Origin: Paraescarpia echinospica
Lineage: Eukaryota > Annelida > Polychaeta > Sabellida > Siboglinidae
Reading direction: 5' to 3'
Length of the DNA: 64,000 bases
Assembly (NCBI GenBank): GCA_020002185.1
Contig: CM034543.1
Location: 25,597,462 to 25,661,461 of the forward strand
Made by a program: the position numbers and the translations under genes. Under the pieces are notes generated by a model. That model searched no databases. It was not told where the DNA came from and saw nothing but the letters and a program-made list of their open reading frames with translations. Shown here in pieces: positions 23,748 to 55,737 of the stretch (its first letter is position 1; every line of letters begins with the position of its first letter).

Positions 23748-25465
23748 CAGGGGCGTAGCTAGGCATGCATATGTACATTGTATCATGTGGAAGCACAAAT
23801 CTATAAATAGAGCATTTTATAAACGTCGGCATCGGAACTTGGGGGGTGGCAATCCTCCCCAAATAATTGTGATGGGAGTTGGAGATAAGTTTACCACCCC
23901 CACTATTTGAGTAAGGGGGAGCAGTTGGAGGTTTTTTGTGAGCCTCAAGGCGAGTGAAGTTGGAGTTTTAGTTGAACCTCAATGCCAATGGTGGTACAGT
24001 AGAAGGGTTTTTGTGACCCTCAGCCAGTGGCACGGGAACGAAATTCATATGGGGAGGGGGCAACTGAAGCTTCAGCACCGCTGAAAAATTTTCGCCGCCG
24101 CGCCGCCGCATATCTTCACTCACATGTTCTTTCACATTTTGTGGCTGTCTCAGTTGGCTCGACTGTGGCATCCAAAGACGGAGGGGGGGGGGTGCTGTTG
24201 GACATTTTTCGCCGCTGCGCCGTTGTAATTTCAGCTTTTCCGCTGTCTCGGCTGTGAACAACTTCAGCTTCTCCGCTGTCTCGGCTGTGAACTCATGACA
24301 TCCGAACACGGGGAGTGGACAGTGCTATTCAAAATTTTATTTCTGACGTCACGCCGCTGCTGCTTGTCAATCAATTTACCTTCTCAAGCTTCTCTCCGAT
24401 GTCTCGGCTAAAATGATGACATCTGAAGACGGGGGAGGGGGAGGGGGCAGAAAACCACATGTCTGCGCCGCCTATGATAGCGGCATACAATTGTCTTAAT
24501 GGGAGCCTCCCTGCCCTTTCAATGAATATTATATTGTAGTTTAGGTGCTTATGATGGTCAAAATCAATACTGTCTGCCTGTCTTGGCGGAGTAGTTGAAG
24601 GGGAAGATGATCGACTGGAGTGTATTCGTCATACTTCTCAATAGTTGCCCTTTGCTGGCATGTACAATAGCCAAGTTGACATTGACTCCTTTGCAGTGCG
24701 TGGACACGGTGTCGGGGATCCGTTGTCTGATTCGTGATTGCCTAGCTGGATGCCATTTTGGCACCACATCATCGAGTGCATATATTTGCCTCCAAAACTC
24801 CATATTATTCCTGTATAGCTATACACTTTGTGGCCAATACTACACCAGCTGTGCTGACAGTTTCCAAATCCAAGACATTCTCTGGGGATGAGAGAAGATG
24901 CATCGGTCTCTGAAAGCCTTAAAGAAAATTGTCTCACATCTTGTAAAATGTACTTTTGATTTCAATATTTTATATCCATCTTTGCGGACAAATGAATTAG
25001 TAGGCTTTCTCCAGTTAGCTTCAAGAAAGCCACGTTTGTTAATGTCGGACATTGGCTTTCCCGTTTTCCAAAGCTAGCTCGATCTGCGTAGTTAAGCTTT
25101 GTGTCATTCTCGAAGCTAACTACTGATTTCGTAGTGGCTACACGCTTCTGTTAGTTTCATCCCATAGAGGTACCAGGTATTCATAGATGATTTTTATAAG
25201 TGAATGATGACATGTGCTTTTCATAGTCACTGCCTGATGGTTATTTGCCAGCTGTAGTAGACTAGCAGCGTCGTATAGGGCTGCCTGCTCCTAGTAACTT
25301 CGTCCGGTGTCGTCCAAATACTAATAAATTGTTAATGATGCCATTCTTTGCCAAGGGGTACAACGTCACCAGGGCTTCCAATGGCCACTGTTTAAATGGA
25401 ATTTTTGGTTTGACAAATTGATGTGGAAGCACATGCGTACGTGTGTACGGCTAGCTACGCCCTTG
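23748..25465 (-). mobile_element. hAT-type DNA transposon with transposase remnant
   Basis: Ends are CAGGGGCGTAGCTAGGC at 23748 and the complement CAAGGGCGTAGCTAGCC at 25465, typical of hAT terminal inverted repeats. Subterminal sequence has the common GGGGGTGGCAATCCTCCCC theme. On the - strand, 24803-24564 reads STHCKGVNVNLAIVHASKG, then LLRSMTNTLQSI and FPFNYSAK. This corresponds to the conserved HC...LNL..V block of hAT (ZMYM1-like) transposases. Other parts (for example FFKAFRDRCIFS, 24990-24900) are in shifted frames. Stops and shifts show it is inactive. Flanks share only ATGTT, so the 8-bp target duplication is not clear. Confidence 0.75.
24055..24450 (+). repeat. Imperfect repeats inside the hAT element
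   Basis: TTCGCCGC followed by GCGCCG occurs near 24089 and again near 24207. CTTTTCCGCTGTCTCGGCTG (24236) is repeated as CTTCTCCGCTGTCTCGGCTG (24269), a 33-bp tandem pair. CTTCTCTCCGATGTCTCGGC follows near 24390. A G-run (GAGGGGGGGGGG) follows CAAAGACG near 24180 and a similar run follows GAAGACG near 24426. This is local expansion of the transposon's subterminal region. Confidence 0.6.
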
Positions 25466-26854
25466 ATGTTCATGTTTCTAGGGGGAAGGTGGGGTAAGAT
25501 AGAACACCTAACAAACATATGGGCATAGGACAAAACAGTGCACTTACAGGGAACCAAGAAATATTCAATATTAATTACTTAGTCTTTGCTAACAGTATAT
25601 GCCATAATGCATTTTTTTAACGAACTTGTTGCTTAGCAATCACACACAAAAATTGTCGTTACCGGAGGCCGTTTTATCCATTACTAGAAGAACTAAATCG
25701 GCCCTCAAAATATAGTTTAGAAAGCCAAATTTCTTTACGAAAATAAAATAGTGCATAGTAAAAAAAATCAATCGAATATTATATATGAAAAATTGTACAT
25801 AAATATGTCAATCGTATGGTTAGTTATATGTGTGACAAAACGGTGAAATGTAAGAGGATCAATTTATATTGTTTTTATTAAACGATTGTGAAGACAGATA
25901 GACTATAACAGTGAAGGGGTAGCAAGTGCAATACATAAATTCGAATAGGTCACTGTTCTACCGAAGTTAGGGGAGATGGATTGCTCCTAACAACAGGTGC
26001 GTGCGTGCGTGCGTGAATGCGTGCGAGCATGCGTTTGCAGGGGTTGAGCTAGGATTTAATAAAAAGGGGTGCAATCCCGGACATATTTATTATGTGTGCT
26101 TGAAATAGGAAAGTGTGTAGCAAACCAGATGTGAGCTCTATTAGAAGTTGACAGGTATGCGTAGACGTGTCTCTTATTTTTACACACCGTAGTGACCGGA
26201 ACACACACCACTAACCGCCTTATTCTCGTTATTTTACCGTTGTTGTCTATTTCTGGCGTTACTGTTAATATTGCCGCGTTGTATCAACGTTGTTGTTAGT
26301 GTGCGTTAACCATCGGCGGAGATATCCATTGCAAACACTCATTCACTCAGGTTTCCGGTGCGCATTGACAAACTCTTCTCATCACGTTGTTTGCTGTGAC
26401 TCATTGCTTTGAAGCGAGATTGCAGAACTTCAACAATGAGGTTTCCTCTATGCTCTAGCTATTCTCGTGGTCTGCACCTGTCACCGATGTGAAAGTCAAT
26501 ATGACAGTGGCATGCATGCCTTATACTAGCCCAATTAGTCGCACTCGGCATAAAACAGGAAGCGCAATAGCTGAGATGCTTTCTATGTCGTTTATTCCCC
26601 GCATTGTTCTTGTACCCGGACTCGCTTCGTGTGTAATTTCAACCTAACACGAAGTTGTCCTATACATCATACGACTATAGCCTATGTTAAGAATTGTGCT
26701 CACGTGTTGTATTGTCTGACTAAACCAAAATATTGCCGCTTCTTTTGTGAAATAACCGATTTATTGATCTCTGCCAATCTCTCTCTGGCTCAGTGTTGTC
26801 AATGACTTACTAGATCTCCACCAATTAAACAGTTGTGGAATCTAACTATAACCA
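25466..26854. other. Spacer with a possible hAT terminus at 26038
   Basis: CAGGGGTTGAGCTAGGATTT at 26038 resembles a hAT end followed by the usual AAGGGGTGCAATCCC, but no partner end was found. A GCGTGCGT-type repeat lies at 25998-26036. No gene is supported. Confidence 0.4.
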
Positions 26855-26859
26855 GGTTA

Positions 26860-26861
26860 GC

Positions 26862-26893
<32 letters not shown>

Positions 26894-26938
26894 GTGCGTG
26901 TGTGCGTGTGTGCGTGTGTGCTTGTGTGCATGTGTGTT
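26860..26938 (+). repeat. GT/GTGC microsatellite
   Basis: An uninterrupted GT run from about 26862 passes into units of GCGTGTGT and then GTGTGCTT and GTGCATGT. Confidence 0.95.
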
Positions 26939-28749
26939 TTAACGTTTTCCTCATAGGCGACTTGCACATCGGGTGTCAAACTTTCTGAGGTTCATTAATG
27001 AATGTTTTAAAGAAACAAGGTTTTTTAACGGTTGGTGCACGCGTTCCGGGCATAAATCGATTGTTTACAACGTTACGCGTGGTTTCTGCGATTGTCCACC
27101 GAGGTCCACCAGTCATTTAGGGACGTTTATGTAACTTGCTTTAATGCGAAAAGCTGTTCAAATTTACGTAATAACAAACGACATTCGTGAATACTCCGCT
27201 AAACGGTCTTCTATGCCTGTATGTATAACGCCATCCTTGGGAAGGGCATTTTGTCATCAGGCCTAGATCTGTCCTTGGATATAGGCCTGCTAGCCTACTA
27301 AATAGCAAGCAACGACTATCAACCAACATACGTGGATGAAACCAGGGGTAATGGAGGTTAAATATGCTGTGAAATGTTTAGAAAATTGTTAGAAAAATTT
27401 TGCAGGAACTGAAGGAAACGTTATAATGGCCGCCCATACAAAATCTAAATTTGGCGTAGAGTTACAAGAGATTAGTCCGAAACGATATATTTCGACCATC
27501 GCGGAGTTATTGAGAGCCCTATAAACATATCTCATGATCATTATCATATTAGTTATCAAAAGAGGTCAGGCAAATTATGGTATTTGATCCTTTGTATCGG
27601 CAAACAGTTGCCGAACAAATATCTAAGCTACCTAGCTAGCCAGTCTTACTGGGAGGCTAAGACTGGCAGTTCTAATATCGACAGCGATGCGTACCTGATT
27701 AAAATATACGCACCGGCAATTGCCAAATGGCAACATACTATTTATCATTTCTGAGTTACGGAAGTCGCCCATAGTACCAAAAAGCTCATAATTATCACAT
27801 ACCCTTGCCCTATATGGAGCGCGTAATGTTCGCACTCGATTAGGCCTAAATGCTTGCATCGTGCATGTGTGCAGCCATATAAGTGGGGGTATTATCTGGA
27901 AACCGAGGTGTCCGCAATACTTGTGAAGAATATTGGCATGACAACACGTTTCCTATAGTTGCAAAGATGTTTGTATAATGTTAACCATATCACAATAATA
28001 AATAATCGCCATTTATAGAATACAATTGTGTGTTTGGTTGGTAACGAAGTCTTTGCGGTCTTCCTTCAAAATAAACTATAAATTATTTGTGAATAATGAA
28101 ATCGGTAATCGGACTTGCATTTTGTGGCAAAAGTGTGTTGTTGTTGTACTGTGGAATATGGACTCGCTTTTCGGGGAAAGGCAATATTTTACATTATACC
28201 GGTTCCAAAGCTAAAGGTATGCCCGTGTGAAGCGGTTCCCGCTTGTTCCCCGTCCCTGGAATCTTTCATCGACAACGCGAACCGCACAGAAGAGGTCTAA
28301 TTATCCGTTGTTCGACTTGGTGCACGTGTGGGGTGGTCCCATGGAGTGAAATGTGGAGTCAACAGAACATAACACGATCTGGAATTGAATGCCACACTCG
28401 AATTCATTCTTAGGATGACATTCTTGGTGCAAGAGTACAAGCTAGCCTCCGCGATAGGAGTGGTAAAGGTGTGTACTACTGATAGGCTCTACAGGTATAT
28501 ATATTAGCTCGCCTCAGCGGTTTAAGAGCTACTAGTTTGGTCGCTCCGCGATGAGTAATTTCTCTTCCGCTGTTATTATTCTACAGTTGTTTGACTTTTG
28601 CTCGTGAACCAGTGATGATTTTGTTGTTACATTTGTAGGGCGTAAAATGCATTAAAATGATTCTCCATCCAAACAACAGCGGAACTTTTCTCGGTAGACA
28701 ATGTAATAGTAATATTAGTAAGGTAACTTCTCTTTGTGCAGGCGTAACG
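26939..28749. other. Spacer, no supported gene
   Basis: No conserved coding sequence was recognised. CpG density is modest. A tRNA A-box-like string (CTCAGCGGTTTAAGAGCTAC, about 28513) has no B box at the right distance, so no tRNA or SINE is called. Confidence 0.4.
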
Positions 28750-29130
28750 TACTGGTAACTAAAATGATACCAAAACTGAGGGATCTTAGTTACGAAATAC
28801 GCCTAAAAGGATGTGGTTTAACAACTCTAGAGACCAGGACATTGAGAGGAGATCAGATAGAAGTGTTTAAAATATTAAATGGTTATGAAAACATTGATAG
28901 GAATATTCTTTTCTCAGTTACGAAAGATAGAAGGACCAGAGGACATGAAGTTACATTAGTAAAAGAGCGGTGTAGATTAGATATAAGGAAGTTCTCATTC
29001 TCACAAAGGACTGTAAATGAATGGAACAGATTATCTCCTGATTATGTTGGTGCTAGTAGCGTGAGTATGTTTAAAAATAAAATCGACACATACTTTAAAA
29101 GGGCGGGATACACGCAGATAAAAAGTATTG
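28750..29130 (+). pseudogene. LINE reverse-transcriptase C-terminal fragment
   Basis: The frame reads VTKMIPKLRDLSYEIRL, then LTTLETRTLRGDQIEVFKIL, RTRGHEVTLVKERCRLD, RKFSFSQRTVNEWNRL and SVSMFKNKIDTYFKRAGY. This is the well-conserved C-terminal tail of non-LTR reverse transcriptases of the CR1/Jockey group. It is open and comparatively well preserved, but the palm and all upstream domains are missing. It is a 5'-truncated insertion or the remnant of one. Confidence 0.82.
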
Positions 29131-29214
29131 GACTCTCGATAAGCCAGAAGCCTTCCTTGTCCACCTGCAATCTAGAGTTAACTTTCTGGATGGCAATCTT
29201 GTTAAACCTTGGCT

Positions 29215-29480
29215 TAGCATCGACGTGGGAAAAAATCTTTATTTTTCCGAGAATAAAGAAATATAAATATGTGTATCATCTGCAAAAAGGTGGTGACTCA
29301 AATTGTAACTGTTAATAACAATGGTGTTCAATGATGTTGTGTAAGCAATGAAAAGTATTGGTCTAAGGACAGAACCCTGAGGAACACCACATGAAATAGG
29401 GAGTGCTGATGAAAGACAATCCCCAATCTTCCCTATCTGAGATGTCTGTAGATATGATAAAAATCAACTCAAAGCTGTGC
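29215..29480 (-). pseudogene. LINE reverse-transcriptase palm fragment
   Basis: On the - strand it reads SQIGKIGDCLSSALPIS, then CGVPQGSVLRPILFIAYT (about 29398-29345) and HHLFADDTHIYISLFS (about 29296-29245). The palm motifs GVPQGSVL and FADD are both intact in sequence. It is a short internal piece of a CR1/L2-like element, inserted opposite to and directly beside the + strand C-terminal fragment at 28750-29130. The ORF continues in neither direction. Confidence 0.82.
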
Positions 29481-29977
29481 CGGATACACTATAGCATAAA
29501 GACAAACAGGCAGTGAGAATCAATTGTAATCGTAATCAAAGGCGACGATAGAGCAAGCAAGGTAAGTGCAGGTACTTTATCTTTGTTTATATTTAGTGTT
29601 ACATCATTATGCACTTTTAAGAGAGCGATTTCCATAGAATGAAGCTGTTTGTATACAGATTGTAATTCAATAGATAAGTATATTCTGATGTATACAATGT
29701 GAGATCCAAGGCGTTTTGCTACACAAGTCTTTTAGGCAGACCCTACCTTGTAAAGATTTGACAAGTGTTTATAATTCAATACAATACGAGTTTATTGTCC
29801 AATAAAACATTGGATAATTGTCTTCTACTTGCTCAGTATCGAAAATAAAGAGGATAGGATGTTGTGGTTAGGGTTAAGTTATCTTTCGGAAGTTATGTCT
29901 TCTTGAGAGGAAGTTGCGCATGCTTAAAGTCATCTGGAAAAATAACCGAACTTAATGATACATTTATAATATTCGTC
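29481..29977. other. Spacer with a possible retroelement tail near 29778
   Basis: CAATACAATACGAGTTTATT at about 29778, read on the - strand, resembles the AATAAAC plus TTGTATTG end of some LINEs. No linked coding part is seen. Confidence 0.35.
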
Positions 29978-30440
29978 ATTGTTACGAAACAACAGGAGAG
30001 GGTACAAGTGTGCGAAAACAACTGGGTCAGGAGCATTATGGGGGTAAAGAGAAAAGATAAGCGAAGAGTGGAAGAGCTGAGGGAGAATGTTGGTGTGAAA
30101 GAAAGTTTCAAGAAGAAGTTGGTGAGAAGTCGGTTGAACTGGGCAGGACATGTGGAGCGAATGGGAGAAGAAAGGATGGCAAAGAAAGCAGATGCCCGGA
30201 GAGTGGATGGACAAGAAGACGAGGGCGACCGAGACTGAAGTGGGAGGATTGCGAGAAGAGAGACCTGGAGGGATGGAAAGGGGAACGGAGGAAAAGAGCA
30301 AAAGACCGAGGAGAATGGAGAGGGGTGGTAGAGAAAGTAGTGCAAGCGCAATGGGGAGAAAGAGAAAGAAAATGTCGACGTATCCAAGCCAGCCTCACCC
30401 CTGAAGACAGGGGACGGCGACGAGAGCAACAAATTACGGT
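29978..30440 (+). pseudogene. LINE C-terminal fragment (RTE/L1-like type)
   Basis: The first frame reads KQQERVQVCENNWVRSI, then KRKDKRRVEELRENVGV and LVRSRLNWAGHVERMGEERM. After a shift near 30215 it continues as RPRLKWEDCEKRDLEGW, then ASLTPEDRGRRR. The order is that of the C-terminal part of a LINE reverse transcriptase (VCENNWVR, WAGHV, RGRPRLRWEDC). It is dead because of the frameshift and 5' truncation. Confidence 0.82.
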
Positions 30441-30611
30441 TACAATTGCGACCGGTGCAATAAAGTTATCTAGGAAAAGTACAACTGATTCAGCGTACGT
30501 CCATACATACATTGCGTGTGGTATTGGTTGACCAGGGAACATGTTAATTAGACAATGATGTTAGGATACTCCATCAACGTGAGATATTTGTATGTTATTC
30601 CTTTGTACCTT

Positions 30612-30735
30612 AGAGGAATTGTTACGGAGGATGTGCAAACAGAGGTAGAGGTGCGACGTCGAATACAAGCAGGAACGAACGCTTGGAGAACGGTGAAGGG
30701 AGTCATGATGGACAGAAAAAGAGAAGAGCTGGAAC
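30612..30735 (+). pseudogene. LINE fragment upstream part, displaced
   Basis: The frame reads LRGIVTEDVQTEVEVRRRIQ then AGTNAWRTVKGVMMDRK. In intact LINEs of this type the block (YLG..., E.DV..R...G..AWR...GVM.DRK) lies N-terminal to the VCENNWVR block. Here it lies about 200 bases downstream of the C-terminal fragment at 29978-30440, so the two are separate insertions or were rearranged. After the match the frame loses similarity. Confidence 0.68.
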
Positions 30736-30839
30736 AATACTACACCTACACGAATCCTTTATTGCGAACAAGGAAGGATAACACATTCCTAGAACCCCCC
30801 CCCAACCCGCTGCGGAGCACAACAATTAGCAGGCGACAT

Positions 30840-31759
30840 ATAAGTATAATTAATTAATTAATTAATAAGTGCCGCGGCAGTTATATATTAAGCTGCACAC
30901 ACCTCGCCAGCCTTCACATGTGGCTGAAGTTGTCAGTTCGGAAGGTGAAGTCAACGTGAGGTACGGTCTAATTCTGAGTTAAATTCTGCATTCTCGGATA
31001 AAATACCATTTTAAACCGGTTTTTTTAGAAAGGCATGTACAACAAGAACAACATTCATTTATTTGATCATACTTGCTATCATCAATGTCACTTTGACATT
31101 TGATGTTACTCGATCGATTAAGTCTTTGCAAAATTGCCAGTCAACAGGTCCAGCCCGTGGAATTAATAAACGTATCAGTATATATAGATATAATTTTCGT
31201 CTTTTGCGCCGTTTTATCTTAAAATTGCATTTTGCGTGAAACAAATTTATATGGTGGTCAGGAAAGTGTATGAGATATGTTGATTCACTTTGTGTTTAAA
31301 AGATGGACGATCTCAGAATGCCACTTTAAACTTTCGAACGATATTGTTTTTTATAATTACTGTAACTATATGATCAAGTTGTATTGTCGTCAATGTACGG
31401 TCATTGGTTTTGCCTAGATTGGTTGTGCTTTTCTGGTGATGATAATGATGACGATGATGATGATGACAAACAATTTAGATGAGTTTCTGTGTGCACAATT
31501 CACACTTTCATGTGCTTGTGTTTGTAATAATCCGCTGTAACTCGGCGTGTGTTTCATTGCTAATTACTTTTCTCACGCCACTAATCCCCGTGTCCTGCCC
31601 ACTGCCTAGTACCGCCTTCGACGATCCATGTCGACCATTCATAGATTATATATATAACAAGCAAAACGTCGCCGTCGATATTTTGAAAGAATTTGACGAC
31701 GTACTCGTTCACCCCTTGATCGGTCCCGCTATACTAAGCAGTTACATCTGTGCAACCAC
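30840..31759. other. Spacer; ATTA and GATGAT repeats
   Basis: A TTAATTAATTAA run lies at about 30848-30870 and a GATGAT-type run at 31437-31466. No gene is supported. A + strand frame at 31479-31763 contains a hydrophobic stretch but nothing recognisable. Confidence 0.4.
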
Positions 31760-33460
31760 ATGATGTCAAAAGCAAAATCAGACTATTATACGAATTTAAT
31801 ATCAAAAAATTATGAAAAACCTTGCCAAATGTGGAAATCCATCAATAGTGTCCTTCATCGGGAGAAACCAAAAGTATTGCCTGATACCTCTTCATTGGAT
31901 ACTTTATGCAGCATGTTTTCAAAATATTTCACGAATAAGATTGCTTACATTCGATCACGTTTTGTTATTAATGACGTTGATTACAAGTTTACTGAACAGC
32001 CGATTGTTGATAATACACTGCAATGTTTTACATCTGCAACTACAAGTGAAGTTCGCACTATCATACAAAAGTGTCCTAACAAATCGTGTGGTATTGACCC
32101 TTCTCCAACATTTCTACTGAAGAGTTGCATTGATCAACTGGTTTATCCTATTACAAATATGTCAATGCAGGGTGGTGTTGTTCCACACGAATTCAAGCGT
32201 GCCCTGTCAATCATCTTATTAAAAACTTTTGATACAATAGATCACGACATTCTTTTACATCGCCTTAATATACATTTTGGTATATCTGGCACTGCTCTTC
32301 AGTGGTTTAGTTCATATTTTTCAGACCGATACCAAAGCATTAACATATCTGGCTCACTGTCTTGTCCAGAACATCTTCCATTTGGTGTCCCACAAGGTTC
32401 TGTCCTTGGCCCTGTTCTGTTTAGCTTATACACTACATCCCTTAGTCGAGTCATAACTAATCATAATACAAATTATCACTTGTATGCTAACGACACACAG
32501 GTGTATATATCACTTTCACCAACTGACACACATACATCTCTATCAACTTTACCATCTTGCTGAGGATGGAAGCAGGTAAATTGAAACTAAATCCAGATAA
32601 AACTGATCTAATTATTATTGGCACAAAACAACAATGAAACAATGTTGTTAACTACTTTCCAGTTAAATTGCTTGGTAATGATATATCACCATCAGATAGT
32701 GTTCGTAATCTACGTGTTATCTTTGACAGTGATTTCAGGTTTAAGCAGAACATTTCTCAAGTATGTAAATATTGTTTCTACCATATACGTGATTTCCGCC
32801 GAATTCGGCGTCATTTGTCTTTTTCTACCGCTAAAACAACATCAGTATGTATAATTAGCAGTCGTCTTGACTACTGCAACTCTCTCCTAAACGATATTGC
32901 TAAAAAGGACTTAGCTAAACTCCAACATGTACAACATTTTTTTAGCACGTGTAGTACTAAAAGCACCTCGTTTCTCACCATCTCTGCCCCTACTTAGACA
33001 GTTGCATTGGCTTCCAGTTACATGTCGAATACAATTCAAATTAGGCACTATCACATATCGTACCCTTTCTACGCAACACCCATCCTATTTGTTTAGTCTC
33101 CTTCGTTTTTCCGATATCCCCAGGAATCTCAGATCATCTGTTTCACAACGACTTTTTGTTCCTAAAACTGAGCTTAATATTGACAAACGTACTTTTTCTG
33201 TAGCTGCACCCAACATCTGGAATCAACTCCCTATCGCTTTAAAATCATCTGAGACTATAAATACCTTCCGTAAAACAACTAAAGACTTATTTATTTGAAA
33301 TTGCATTCCCACCCTAACCTTCGGCGGTCCCTTGCTCTAATGACGACTCTTGCATGTCCCTGTTAACGATTTTGCCCAATGATTCTTGTATGTTGCGCCT
33401 CTGAGTTCAGATTCCTGGGGATTTAGGCGCTATAGAAGTTTGTCATTATTATATATATAT
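31760..33460 (+). pseudogene. CR1/L2-like LINE with deleted RT fingers and mutated catalytic site
   Basis: The first frame (31760-32563) starts within the linker before the reverse transcriptase and contains TIIQKCPNKSCGIDPSP, then jumps from FKRALSIILLK straight to TFDTIDHDILLHRL. The block of roughly 100 residues that usually carries NYRPVS is missing. Palm motifs follow: FGVPQGSVLGPVLF and YANDTQVY (32483-32494). The catalytic YADD is changed to YAND by one base. The reading then shifts: LGNDISPSDSVRNLRVIF, FYHIRDFRRIRRHLS, SSRLDYCNSLL (32668-32940), and ARVVLKAPRFSPSLPLLRQL, HWLPV, FVPKTELNIDKRTFSVAA, IWNQLPIALKSSE to a stop at 33298. A 3' UTR with TTTAGGCGCTATAGAAG runs into an AT repeat. 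It is dead, but the most complete LINE here. Confidence 0.92.
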
Positions 33461-33475
33461 ATATATATATATACA

Positions 33476-33512
<37 letters not shown>
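33448..33512 (+). repeat. AT microsatellite
   Basis: Nearly pure TA dinucleotides are interrupted by CACTG near 33474. The run abuts the 3' end of the LINE at 31760-33460 and probably grew from its tail. Confidence 0.95.
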
Positions 33513-33517
<5 letters not shown>

Positions 33518-33900
33518 TACTGCTAACAATAAAATTTTACAATTCTTGCAGTTTGTAACGTCATCTCCCAAGGCGGGGTGAGCTCAATCGTTTGCATACA
33601 ATACAAAATACGTGGATCGATTTGTGTACATCTGCTAGATAATAGAGATACAGGTGTTGTTAGTCGACAATATCAAAAGTTATTAGCTAAGTTGTCTTAC
33701 TTATTCTAATGTTTCCATAAATATATGTAAATATATATATATATATATATAATAACGTTTTTATTTTAGACAAGCCTCGTGTCCATATTGGAAAAAAGTA
33801 CATCGATAAAAACATCCGTATAAAAATAGAAACACAAATAAAGATAAATATATATATATATATTTAATATATATATATATATATTAAATATTATTTATAG
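33513..33900. repeat. AT-rich spacer with further TA runs
   Basis: TA dinucleotide runs lie at about 33734-33752 and 33846-33893. They immediately precede a sharp change to GC-rich, CpG-rich DNA at about 33920. Confidence 0.8.
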
Positions 33901-33919
33901 AGTATCACGCTTTAACTAA

Positions 33920-34885
33920 CTGGACGCGTACGTTTGGTTTCAGAGCGACCTAATCGCCCAATCCTTAGGGCCGCCCGTCCCCTCCTTCGGGCCGGCCGCC
34001 TCCCTGTCCGTAACGAGCCCGCCCTCCGCCCGCGATGAGAGCGACCGACAGCCCGATCGACGCAGGCGGCTGAGACGCCTCGAGTACGGGCGTGTGACGT
34101 CAGACGCTGCCGGGGCAGCGAGTTTTGTTTGCAGGTAGGTGCAGTACGCTTAGTTATTGGTGCTAGCGCGTCGTTCAGTGTCTGGTCGGTTACGCCGCAG
34201 TGATCACCGTGCACCGCCGTCTCAGAGCGAGCGGCGTGCGCGAGAGCGGTTCGAGTGTGTGCGAGTGTCTGTGCGCCAGTCGTTGCGTGTGCGTGAGGTG
34301 GCTTTGAATGACAGCCGACCGCCCCCTGCCCGCTCGGCGGCCGGCTGATTGACTGACTGACTGCCTGTCAATTAGAGTTGTCGACTAATCGTTCGGCGCC
34401 CGGCGAACGAACGCAGGCTAGCCGCGCTGTTAGCGTAACCGCTGCCAGTGTGCGGGTCTGCCGGTGCCGTGCGAGAGCGTATACCGAGTCGGGGTGCACA
34501 CATACATGTTTAGCAGTGGATGTCCACGGGTTAATGTTCGACTGCGGCGCACCAGCCAGACACGTGCTATTCGGATATATGAGTTTCTAACAATTGCATT
34601 GTCGATCGATTGCTAACTCGGAGTAGCCGCGAAGTGCCCCCGTGTGCGTGTGGGAAAATGCCCCGCCTTTTGGAATACCTGCCCAGGAGTACGCTGGTGT
34701 GTGTTCGGGGGACGTGATCACGCCTTGAGGCGTCCCTCCGCCACGGATTACTGTGCAATGGTGTGCCGGTCCGCGCGTGTGAAATTACGCGTCGTGCAAA
34801 TCACGTCGGCCGCCACAGGGGCGCGAACGCTGCCCGCAGCGGGGTCGCAGTGGCGGTGGCACACGGCGACGCAAGCCGCCCTCCT
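33920..34885 (+). promoter_or_regulatory. CpG island and 5' flank/UTR of the FGF gene
   Basis: GC and CpG content rise abruptly here after 33.9 kb of AT-rich DNA and stay high through FGF exon 1. No TATA box stands at an obvious site. An in-frame stop (TGA at 34715) precedes the chosen FGF start, so the coding region cannot extend further upstream without another exon. Many chance open frames exist on both strands because of the composition. The transcription start is not determinable from the sequence alone. Confidence 0.6.

Positions 34886-55737
<20,852 letters not shown>

Noticed and set aside
28500..28560. tRNA-like string CTCAGCGGTTTAAGAGCTAC
   Set aside because: No B box at the proper spacing and no cloverleaf.
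33912..34758. Open frames of 63-100 codons on both strands of the CpG island
   Set aside because: No shared domain, and composition explains the absence of stops. Treated as 5' flank/UTR of FGF.
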